Positions 57,044 through 64,000 of a DNA stretch of 64,000 bases are shown here, piece by piece (position 1 is the first letter of the stretch; every line of letters begins with the position of its first letter). A program made the position numbers and the translations under genes. The DNA is taken from assembly GCF_005870035.1 (NCBI RefSeq), contig NZ_SWJG01000001.1:2343639-2407638 (forward strand), read 5' to 3'. The DNA is from Spirosoma lacussanchae. GTDB lineage: Bacteria; Bacteroidota; Bacteroidia; Cytophagales; Spirosomataceae. The notes beneath the pieces are model-generated. The model was given only the letters and a program-made list of their open reading frames with translations. It was not told the DNA's origin and ran no database searches.

Positions 57044-58420
57044 TTAGATTTTGGTTACTCCGGGCAGCCAAACGCTAAAGGTGCTGCCAACGCCCGGTTG
57101 GCTATGGAGGCTGATGATACCCTGATGAAGCTCGACAATCTGGCGGCAAATCGCCAGTCCGATGCCAAAACCGGTATAAGGTATGGCGCTCTCGGCCCGG
57201 TAGAAGGGGTCAAAAATACGCGTCTGTTCGTCGGGCGAGATGCCGATGCCGGTATCGGTCACGGTGAGCAGACATCCGTTATTGTGCGCCACCAGACTTA
57301 CCCGGGCCCGGTGATCGGCGGAGTATTTACAGGCGTTGTCGCACAGGTTCAGCACCACCCGCTGCAGCAGGGTCGTTTCGCCCAGCACCAGCAGATCGGC
57401 CTCGTTTTCGGGCAGGCTATCGTACTGAATAGCAACCGTGTAGTCCGGGCGAACTGCCAGCAGTTCATCCTGCGCTGCGAATACAACCTCGTCCAGCCGC
57501 ACCGGGGTCAGCGTGGTTCGATCAGCCTGTTCGATGGTACGGGCCAGAAAAAGCAGGCTGTTGGTGAGGGCTACCAGTCGGTCGGTATCCGTTTGCAGGT
57601 TCTGGAACGTCAGCTGATCGGCTTCGGCCTGACGGGGGCGGTTGAGCCCCAGCTGGACTTCGAGTTTGAGGGCAGCCAGAGGGGTTCGGAGTTCGTGGCT
57701 GGCGTGGGAAACAAAGCTACGCTGCTGGTCGAAGGCCGACTCGAGCCGGTTCAGCACGGCGTTGAAGTTAACCGCCAGCTGCTCGATCTCGTCCTGCTTC
57801 TTGCCTTCATCGAGCCGCTGGCGCAGGTTGCGGGCCGTTATAGTTTGAACCTGCTGGTTAATGTGTGCCACCGGTCGCAGCGCCCGCCCCACATAAATAC
57901 GTCCGAGCCATACGGTTAGGCCCAGCCCCCCTACCAATCCCCATAACAGAGCCAGCCCCAGGTTACGCAGCTTGCTTTGCCCGTACTGATCGTGGGCCGA
58001 AGCCAGCACGACAACCAGCTGATCGCCCCGGGGCACCGTAATACCGATCAGCTCGTTGGCTCCGTTGTAGGTTTCGACCTCCCCCTGTTGCCGAACCTGT
58101 TCCAGCAACTCACGATTAAACGCCACCGGATGATCATCTACGCTACTGTATACCAGCCGATTATCATGATCAAACACCAGCACCTTTTCATCGATGAGGG
58201 CCGATATGGTATTCCGGTCGATGATTTTAAGCAGGGCCTGGTCAACCTCGTTTACTTCGATCAGCAGGCGGGCGGTAGTGCGGGCTTTGCTCTTCAGCCG
58301 CTCGTAGAACTCTTCCCGCCGGTAGGTCGCCGAGGCCACATAAACGACCACCGAAAACACCACCAGGATGGTGGCGACGATGAGCGAAAATCGGATAAGC
58401 AGTCGATTGCGGATGGTCAT
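57044..58420 (-). CDS. CusS-like sensor histidine kinase
   Basis: The 458-residue inner-membrane kinase has a first helix (about 8-31), a periplasmic domain, a second helix (about 152-176), then HAMP (about 177-230). HisKA with His242 in SHELRTPLAAL and HATPase with DNACKYS, TDTGIGI and TGFGIGLAIC complete it. It probably detects metal in the periplasm and phosphorylates the regulator encoded upstream. It lies between the regulator and the pump genes, the gap to the regulator (220 bases) carrying phased direct repeats. Confidence 0.94.
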   Translation of the reverse strand: MTIRNRLLIRFSLIVATILVVFSVVVYVASATYRREEFYERLKSKARTTARLLIEVNEVDQALLKIIDRNTISALIDEKVLVFDHDNRLVYSSVDDHPVAFNRELLEQVRQQGEVETYNGANELIGITVPRGDQLVVVLASAHDQYGQSKLRNLGLALLWGLVGGLGLTVWLGRIYVGRALRPVAHINQQVQTITARNLRQRLDEGKKQDEIEQLAVNFNAVLNRLESAFDQQRSFVSHASHELRTPLAALKLEVQLGLNRPRQAEADQLTFQNLQTDTDRLVALTNSLLFLARTIEQADRTTLTPVRLDEVVFAAQDELLAVRPDYTVAIQYDSLPENEADLLVLGETTLLQRVVLNLCDNACKYSADHRARVSLVAHNNGCLLTVTDTGIGISPDEQTRIFDPFYRAESAIPYTGFGIGLAICRQIVELHQGIISLHSQPGVGSTFSVWLPGVTKI

Positions 58421-58585
58421 TGGCTACGGGCTGACCAGCTGCCGGGCCAGTCTCCACGGAGGATAAGCGGATGAACCGACCGGCGATGAACCGGGCGGGC
58501 GTCAGCGAAAACCCCACTCAGTTCATCAAAGGTCGGTGTTTATTGATGAAGCGAATACAAACTAAAGCTCGCCACCTTAAAAGAG

Positions 58586-58613
58586 GCTGAGTTTTGGCTT
58601 AGAAAAAGCTTAG
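58586..58613 (-). promoter_or_regulatory. candidate OmpR-type operator: three 11-base-phased direct repeats
   Basis: On the minus strand CTAAGC, CTAAGC and CTCAGC occur at 58608-58613, 58597-58602 and 58586-58591, exactly 11 bases apart. Phased direct repeats are the usual binding layout of OmpR/PhoB-family regulators, and such a regulator is encoded next to the site. Confidence 0.5.
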
Positions 58614-58640
58614 ATTTTAACGGCCTCGGAAAAGAAGCTC

Positions 58641-59324
58641 TTATCCTTCTTTTATCATGTATCCATATCCGGAGCGGGTATGAATTAGTTTCGGCTCAAA
58701 GTTGCGGTCAATTTTCCGGCGGAGGTAGTTGATGTAGACTTCTACAACGTTGGTACCGGGGTCGAAATGCAGGTTCCAGACGCGCTCGGTCAGGTCTTTT
58801 TTGGATATGACCTGACCGGGATGACGCATCAGCTGCTCCAGCAGATTAAACTCCTTGCTGGTCAGTTCGATAGACTGTCCGTGCCGACTCACCTGCTTGG
58901 TGGTGGGATTAACAATCAGGTCTGCCACCTGCAGCACCTCCTGGCCAATGGGCTCTTCCTGCCGGTCAAGCCGGCGAAAGCAGGCCGCTACCCGGGCGTT
59001 CAGTTCTCTCAGGTCGAACGGTTTTACGATATAGTCGTCGGCCCCGCGGCTCAGTCCCAATACCTTATCCTCTACCTCGCCCAGGGCGGTCAGCATGATT
59101 ATGGGGAGAGCGGGTTTGGCCTGCCGAACGTCGTGACAGATCGAGAACCCGCTGAGACCCGGCAGGTTGATATCCAGAATCAGCATGTCGATCGGGTTCT
59201 GCATGGCCGCTTCCCGACCCAGCTGACCATCGTACACCACCTCCGTTTCGTAGCCTTCCCCCGCTAACCCCTGGCTGATGGTCTGCGCAATCCGGCGGTC
59301 ATCTTCAACGATTAAAATCTTCAT
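58641..59324 (-). CDS. OmpR-family response regulator (CusR/CzcR-like)
   Basis: The 227-residue regulator has a receiver domain with phospho-acceptor Asp51 (LILDINLPGLSG), acidic pocket Asp-Asp near residues 8-9 and switch Lys about 101 (DYIVKPFDLRE). A C-terminal winged helix (SKEFNLLEQLMRHPG and VEVYINYLRRKID) follows. It should control the metal efflux genes with the kinase at 57044. Its own -7 element is at 59369-59376, so it is probably the first gene of the leftward operon. Confidence 0.94.
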   Translation of the reverse strand: MKILIVEDDRRIAQTISQGLAGEGYETEVVYDGQLGREAAMQNPIDMLILDINLPGLSGFSICHDVRQAKPALPIIMLTALGEVEDKVLGLSRGADDYIVKPFDLRELNARVAACFRRLDRQEEPIGQEVLQVADLIVNPTTKQVSRHGQSIELTSKEFNLLEQLMRHPGQVISKKDLTERVWNLHFDPGTNVVEVYINYLRRKIDRNFEPKLIHTRSGYGYMIKEG

Positions 59325-59368
59325 GGCAGTAAACGGCTGAACCAGTCATGTCCGATTCAATCCGACTA

Positions 59369-59376
59369 CAAAGATA
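59369..59376 (-). promoter_or_regulatory. -7 element of the regulator-kinase-efflux operon
   Basis: TATCTTTG on the minus strand matches TAnnTTTG exactly, 45 bases before the regulator ATG. No -33 TTG is present. Confidence 0.55.
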
Positions 59377-59449
59377 GATCACCCTGATTACATGTGTGCC
59401 CTTTGACCGGCCTGACCCGGCGGCTTCGGTCTGGCAAAACCCCGGATTG

Positions 59450-61726
59450 CTACCAGAAATACGTCAGGCTGAGCCGGGCAAAAAAGGGCGTACCGGGGGT
59501 AAAATGAATTTCATCGACGGGCGCCGTTTCGTTTTGCAACCGACTTTCGGTAGCAAACTGCGTTTCTTTCCAGCGTACGTTGAACAGGTTCTGCACTGAC
59601 ATACCCAGCTGGTAGTGTTTCCGGGCATAGTTCAGCTGCAGGTCATTCACAAAATACCCGCGGGCTACCAGCGAATTATCCTCGTTGGCCGGTCGGTCAG
59701 CCAGGTACCGATACCGAACAGAACCGCTCAGCCCTGTGCTGGTCTGGAGCGACAGCCCCCCGGCCGACGTAAACATTGGCGCCAGCGGCAGGTAGTTTTG
59801 GCCCGCTTCGACGCCCAGCGCCCGGGGTCGTGCCGTATTCAGGTCCAGATCGGCGTAGAGAGTGCGGGTCAGCTGGTAGCGCGCCGACAGGTCGATGCCC
59901 AGCCGTCGCGACCGGCCACTGGGCTCAACCACGCCCTCGTCGCCGACGTAAACGAATTCCTGCTCCAGCCAGAGGTACCAGGCGGCAGCGTTGATCAGCA
60001 GCCGCGGCAAGGGTTTGACCAGCACCCCCAGATCGGTGCCGTAGGCCGCCGGCAGAATCTCGCGGCCATTTTGGGGAACGACGACCCGGACATCGTTCGA
60101 ATGAAAACCCCGGCCCGTATTGAGGTAGAGCTGCAAGGACGGGCTGGCGGTGTAATAAAGATTCAGTTTAGGCGATAGAATTCCCTGGGTGGCGCTCCGG
60201 GCGGTAACCGGTATGGCGAGCAGGTCGGTATACTGGCTCCTGAAGAGGTCATACCGGAGACCGGCGTTGAGGCTGAATCGACTGCTTAGCTGAATAAGCT
60301 CGTCGGCGTAGAGGGCCGCGTTTATCTCGTTGACATTGCCATACTGCACCGGGTTCAGGGTGACGACCCGATCGCGGGTGCGAGACAGCTCGGAACCGCG
60401 GGTTATGTCCTGCCGGTACTGCGCCCCGAGGGTAGTTGTCCACTGGCTGCGGCCTATGGCTGTCCGGGTCGAATAGCTGCCCGTGTAGCCAAACAGGTTA
60501 CGCCGTTCTTTCTGTCGGATCTGATCGCCGTTTACGGTATCGGTTTTGAAAAAGGTAAAGTTAGAATACAGTTCAAAAGCGTAGTGGCTATAGTAAAACT
60601 GGTTTCGGATGGTATGATTCCGGGGCGTAACGGTAATCAGCTGCACGTTGGCATTGGTGCGGCTGGTTTTACCTCCTTCGGTCGGGTCGATGGAACCAAA
60701 CCAGCCAATCAACCCCGCGTCGACCGCCCGATCCGGGATCTGGCCCGAGTGGTTCCAGCGGCTCCAGAACGTAGATCCCGTCAGGGTAAGATTCGTTGAA
60801 GCCCCCAGGTGCCCGTGGTATTTGCCCAGCACGTTGACCCGGTTAAACTGCTGTGGGTTGTCAAAATACGAATCGCTGTACGAGTATTCGCCCGCCAGAT
60901 AAGCCGACTGACTGGTTGCGGGTCGGGGCGTTGACTGGGTTCGGTTCAGGTTCAGCAGATCCAGTCCGGCCACGGCGCGGTAGGTGTTGAACTGGCCGGC
61001 TTCCAGCTTGGCAAACGATCGGTCGAGTACGGTTCGGGTTCGGAAGTCGACCCAGCCGGCCGTGGCCAGATTGCCCTTGTCGGTCTGGTAAGGTCCTTTC
61101 TTAAAATCAACCCCTTCCACGAGTTCCGGGATGACAAAATGGAGGTCGGCATACCCCTGTCCATGCGCATGGGAGACCATGTTGACCGGCATGCCGTCGA
61201 CAGTCAGGCGGATGTCGGTGCCGTGATCGAGGTCGAAGCCCCGCAAAAAAATCTGCTCGGCCTTTCCCCCGCCGGCATGCTGACCGATAAAGAGGCCCGG
61301 CACCAGCCTGAGAATTTCCTGCGAGTTTACGATCGGTCGAAGCCGGATATCCAGGTTACTGATCAGCTGCTGATCGTGCGCGCGCAGGGCCGATACGGTC
61401 ACTTCGCCCAAGGCTACGGGTGCCGTTGACAAGCTGATGGTGACGGCTATTGTCTGGTCATCCAGTACCGTCACCTCTTTTTGAAGAGAAGCATATCCCA
61501 GGTGAGACAATTCAATCCGGTAGGGAGCAGCGGGCAGGTGATCGAACCGAAACTGGCCCAGTTCGTTGGTTACGGTGGCGCGGCCCAGGCCCGTCAGCTG
61601 CACGGTCACGCCCGCCAGAGGTTGCCGGGTCGTCTGGTCGGTTACGGTACCCGTAATGGTACCCAGGTGGGCATAGGCCCACGAGGTTATCAGCAGGAAA
61701 GCGAAGATAAAGACAAGCTGTTTCAT
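59450..61726 (-). CDS. TonB-dependent receptor with carboxypeptidase-regulatory-like domain
   Basis: The 758-residue outer-membrane receptor has a signal peptide (cleavage near SWAYA, about residue 20) and an N-terminal carboxypeptidase-regulatory-like beta domain (GTITGTVTDQTTRQPLAGVT, about 23-105). It then has a plug (LRLVPGLFIGQHAGGGKAEQ, FLRGFDLDHGTDIRLTVDG) and a 22-strand barrel ending SLTYFW. The plug loop DGMPVNMVSHAHGQGY is His-rich. Its place upstream of the metal-efflux operon suggests a metal or metallophore substrate, but this is inference. The signal peptide sets the ATG at 61726. Confidence 0.92.
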   Translation of the reverse strand: MKQLVFIFAFLLITSWAYAHLGTITGTVTDQTTRQPLAGVTVQLTGLGRATVTNELGQFRFDHLPAAPYRIELSHLGYASLQKEVTVLDDQTIAVTISLSTAPVALGEVTVSALRAHDQQLISNLDIRLRPIVNSQEILRLVPGLFIGQHAGGGKAEQIFLRGFDLDHGTDIRLTVDGMPVNMVSHAHGQGYADLHFVIPELVEGVDFKKGPYQTDKGNLATAGWVDFRTRTVLDRSFAKLEAGQFNTYRAVAGLDLLNLNRTQSTPRPATSQSAYLAGEYSYSDSYFDNPQQFNRVNVLGKYHGHLGASTNLTLTGSTFWSRWNHSGQIPDRAVDAGLIGWFGSIDPTEGGKTSRTNANVQLITVTPRNHTIRNQFYYSHYAFELYSNFTFFKTDTVNGDQIRQKERRNLFGYTGSYSTRTAIGRSQWTTTLGAQYRQDITRGSELSRTRDRVVTLNPVQYGNVNEINAALYADELIQLSSRFSLNAGLRYDLFRSQYTDLLAIPVTARSATQGILSPKLNLYYTASPSLQLYLNTGRGFHSNDVRVVVPQNGREILPAAYGTDLGVLVKPLPRLLINAAAWYLWLEQEFVYVGDEGVVEPSGRSRRLGIDLSARYQLTRTLYADLDLNTARPRALGVEAGQNYLPLAPMFTSAGGLSLQTSTGLSGSVRYRYLADRPANEDNSLVARGYFVNDLQLNYARKHYQLGMSVQNLFNVRWKETQFATESRLQNETAPVDEIHFTPGTPFFARLSLTYFW

Positions 61727-61803
61727 AAGAGGAGCGCGAAAATAAGCCCTCTTGCCCGAATTCATCCGGCATTTGCCTAAAAAATGGCTGGCTCCCGGCC
61801 CAT

Positions 61804-62241
61804 CTAGCAGCAGCCAGCCGGCTGATCCGGTACGTGGTTGCCCAACAGCCAGTCCTGCCGAAGCTTCAGCACGACCTTATTATACTGTTCAATGGTCGAT
61901 GGTTTAGTGATGAAACCGCTGGCCTTCAACTGGGCCGCCTGCTGCTTATCGCGGGCGTGATCGGATGTTGTCAGCACCACTACGGGAATGGAGCTGTAGG
62001 TCGTATGCTGACGGAGGTGGGCCAGCGTCTCCAGCCCGCTCATCTGGGGCATGTTCAGGTCCAGCAGAATCAGGTCGGGCAAAGCAGGGGCTTCGGCCAG
62101 CGCATCGAGGAGGGCCGTTCCACTGGTCAACGGTTTAAGCTGACATTCGGGACTGTACTGTGAAAAAACCTGCTGGATGATAAACAGATCGTCCTCATCA
62201 TCGTCGACGATGAAAACGCATTCTTTAGTACGATGAGCCAT
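61804..62241 (-). CDS. single-domain response regulator
   Basis: The 145-residue protein consists of one receiver domain: acidic pocket VDDDEDD (12-18), phospho-acceptor Asp61 (LLDLNMPQMSG), conserved Thr in VVLTTSD and switch Lys in FITKPST. It has no output domain, as in CheY and cyanobacterial Rcp1-like proteins, so it should act by protein contact. It lies 77 bases upstream of the TonB-dependent receptor on the same strand. The partner kinase is not identifiable here. Confidence 0.92.
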   Translation of the reverse strand: MAHRTKECVFIVDDDEDDLFIIQQVFSQYSPECQLKPLTSGTALLDALAEAPALPDLILLDLNMPQMSGLETLAHLRQHTTYSSIPVVVLTTSDHARDKQQAAQLKASGFITKPSTIEQYNKVVLKLRQDWLLGNHVPDQPAGCC

Positions 62242-62887
62242 GGTGGTAGGACTTGCCTTGCGGGCTTATAACTAGCATCAAGCCGCTCTGGTTCCTGGTT
62301 TACTCATGGATTACGGATGCATATATACGCACAATCGCCTTGGTCGGGCTAATTACTAGTGTATTAGCCATTTATAGGGCCTGGCGAGCATTTTTATTTT
62401 TTTACATATAGGTAAGTTTGCTTTACTCGGCGCAGGGATAGCCCAGTGAAACATCGGAATCAACGTACGAGCAGACTAATCCTTGTTTCCAGCTCAAACA
62501 ACCTATCACTGACTCGCAGCGTGGTAACCAGTTCGTTGCTGGTCCTACCGGGCTGGTAGTTTTAGTCTATAATTCTCAACAGCACACCACCAGCCAACCT
62601 GCCTACCCCTGCAGGCAGGTTATGCACACCGAGCCGACAAAAATCAAGGCCGCCAATTGGAATAAGCAACTGATTTTTACTGATTTATTCCCAGCTAGCC
62701 GGGTCATAGAAAGGACTGTTCAGGGCTGTCAATTGAAGCAAGGCGGGGCGAGTATGCGGGTAATACATGGAGAATCTTGTTTCCGGTACATTTCTCTGTA
62801 GTACATTCGTCGGTTTAAACAGAACGTAGTGAGCTTAGTTTATCTATTAATTTCGCACGAGCTTAGCATCAACGTAAATAGAGCAGA
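62242..62887. other. intergenic region with an orphan promoter and a hairpin
   Basis: No protein gene is seen. A TAnnTTTG match (62413-62420) points right with no gene for 460 bases. A 9-base hairpin (AACCTGCCT/AGGCAGGTT, loop of eight, 62596-62621) lies downstream of it. CTGATTTTTA and CTGATTTATT repeat near 62670. Confidence 0.5.
62413..62420 (+). promoter_or_regulatory. orphan -7 element
   Basis: TAAGTTTG is an exact TAnnTTTG match, but only TTT stands at the -33 distance. Any transcript would be noncoding or a long leader for the carbonic anhydrase gene. Confidence 0.35.
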
Positions 62888-63514
62888 ATGGATATCGCAC
62901 GCATTTTCGAAAACAACGAAACCTGGGTTCAGCAGAAGCTACATGTCGAACCAAATTACTTTAGTGAGCTCTCCAAAGGCCAAACACCCGATATTTTGTA
63001 CATCGGCTGCTCCGACAGCCGGGTATCGGCAGAAGAACTGATGGGCGTATCGCCCGGTGATGTGTTTGTCCTCAGAAACATTGCTAACATGGTTCCGAAT
63101 ACGGATTTGAGTGTCATGTCAGTTGTTAACTATGCCGTATTACATCTTAAGGTGAAACACATTGTCGTGTGTGGCCATTACTACTGCGGGGGGGTGCAGG
63201 CCGCCATGCAATCCGAAGACCTGGGCATACTGAATCCCTGGCTCAGAAATATACGGGATGTGTACAGAATGCACCGGGAGGAGCTGAATGCCATCCAGGA
63301 TGAGGAACAGCGCTACAAACGGTTGGTAGAGCTTAACGTAGAAGAGCAATGTATCAATGTGCTTAAAACGGCCGAAGTGCAGCAAGCCCGCCGGGATCGG
63401 GACATTACCATCCACGGCTGGGTGTTTGACGTTCACTCCGGCAAGTTGATTGATTTGAAGATCGACTTTATTAAAGTGCTCGAAAACATTAAAGAAATTT
63501 ATCGGCTGGATTAA
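62888..63514 (+). CDS. can: beta-class carbonic anhydrase
   Basis: The enzyme interconverts carbon dioxide and bicarbonate in the cytosol. The 208-residue protein closely follows the E. coli Can layout: zinc ligands Cys41 (CSDSR, with Asp43 and Arg45), His97 and Cys100 (CGHYYCGGV), then NPWLRNIRD and the C-terminal ITIHGWVFDVHSG. All catalytic residues are present. It stands alone between a long intergenic region and a strong terminator. Confidence 0.95.
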   Translation: MDIARIFENNETWVQQKLHVEPNYFSELSKGQTPDILYIGCSDSRVSAEELMGVSPGDVFVLRNIANMVPNTDLSVMSVVNYAVLHLKVKHIVVCGHYYCGGVQAAMQSEDLGILNPWLRNIRDVYRMHREELNAIQDEEQRYKRLVELNVEEQCINVLKTAEVQQARRDRDITIHGWVFDVHSGKLIDLKIDFIKVLENIKEIYRLD

Positions 63515-63547
63515 ATTGGCAGTTCAGAAAACAGCTATATAATTCAT

Positions 63548-63611
63548 TACCCAAACACGTTGCAGCCATGTGATTTGCTTCACATGGCTGCAACGTGTTT
63601 GGGTATATTTA
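63548..63611 (+). terminator. terminator of the carbonic anhydrase gene
   Basis: A perfect 26-base inverted repeat (starting TACCCAAACACGTTG, loop TTTGCT) is followed by TATTTAT. The stem is much longer than needed for termination. Confidence 0.75.
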
Positions 63612-63867
63612 TAAGTACTGACTTAGCCCTGTACAAACGTCCGGCACGAATCCATACAAATACGGTTCAATCGGCCACTACCCAACTCCGCGGTAACGAA
63701 GGTAGGTATACGTCGGGAACGAAAGACGTGGCATAACCCAGCAACGGTCTGTTACGGGTCGCCCTACAGACTCAATAGTTCCCAATGACATCCAGATCGT
63801 TTGTTTGTACCTTGCTTACGAAAAGGCCAGTGCCGACTCTCTCACTGAAAAACGACTTTGTTTGTTT

Positions 63868-64000
63868 ATGATCCCTACCCCGGGCATTTCGACGAATGCG
63901 GTATCAAAAGCCCGCTTTGCTACTCAGCTGATCTTTTTCGTATGCGGCCTGGGTATGGCCAGCTGGGCCCCGATGGTGCCTTTCGCCAAAGACCGGCTCC
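63868..64000 (+). CDS. MFS transporter, N-terminal fragment (runs off the window)
   Basis: The last 133 bases encode 44 residues from an ATG. After a short polar start come ARFATQLIFFVCGLGMASW and APMVPFAKDRL, the first transmembrane helix and following loop typical of MFS transporters of the YbjJ/fucose-permease type. The rest lies beyond the window, so the substrate cannot be judged. The spacer before it (63612-63867) shows no other gene. Confidence 0.7.
   Translation, partial: MIPTPGISTNAVSKARFATQLIFFVCGLGMASWAPMVPFAKDRL

Noticed and set aside
56894-57919. Long plus-strand frame (341 codons) opposite the sensor kinase
   Set aside because: Antisense shadow crossing two real genes.

Overview
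The window comes from a Bacteroidota chromosome, most likely a Cytophagales bacterium of the Spirosoma/Rudanella type. Four things support this: repeated exact matches to the Bacteroidota -7 promoter element TAnnTTTG (several with TTG 19-21 bases upstream), the almost complete lack of Shine-Dalgarno sequences, many outer-membrane and lipoprotein genes of Bacteroidota families, and a eukaryote/archaea-type prolyl-tRNA synthetase. Most of the window is moderately GC-rich with dense genes. There are no prophages, insertion sequences or CRISPR arrays that I can see.

Layout. 0.5-4 kb: tRNA-Lys, folP, a duplicated DUF1599 protein, a DoxX-like protein and aroK. 4-15.7 kb: a FadL-like porin, a low-complexity lipoprotein, proS, a thioredoxin-like protein, an FKBP isomerase, two coupled unknowns, uvsE, a secreted beta protein, a bestrophin and an SDR. 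15.9-26 kb: pyrG, yidC, a periplasmic-binding-like lipoprotein, hemL, a glycosyltransferase, a 50-residue basic protein and hisS. 26-30.5 kb: an orphan LytS-type kinase, then cobA and a sulfite/nitrite reductase fused to a HEPN-like domain. 30.8-36.6 kb: gyrA and two TPR proteins.

36.6-41.2 kb is visibly AT-richer than the rest. It holds three DnaA-box-like sites at an exact 11-base period next to an AT-rich tract, an XRE regulator with a likely operator, dapD, about 1 kb without genes, gap and trmB. This is the best candidate for something undescribed: a possible replication origin, or alternatively a terminus/dif-like site. 41-50.7 kb: folC, a TonB-like protein, menD, a putative porin with a G10 tract after its signal peptide, lpxK, menC and hemF. 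50.7-62.2 kb: an AlbA_2 protein, then a metal-efflux locus transcribed leftward (response regulator, sensor kinase, TolC-like protein, adaptor, CzcA/CusA-type RND pump), with a TonB-dependent receptor and a lone receiver protein upstream. The window ends with a beta-carbonic anhydrase and the start of an MFS transporter.

Functional groupings: siroheme and sulfite/nitrite reduction (cobA and the reductase), heme (hemL, hemF), menaquinone (menD, menC), folate (folP, folC), envelope biogenesis (yidC, lpxK, porins) and metal resistance. Gene starts were moved from the longest open frame to the first plausible ATG where the extension began with TTG or GTG and lacked family similarity.
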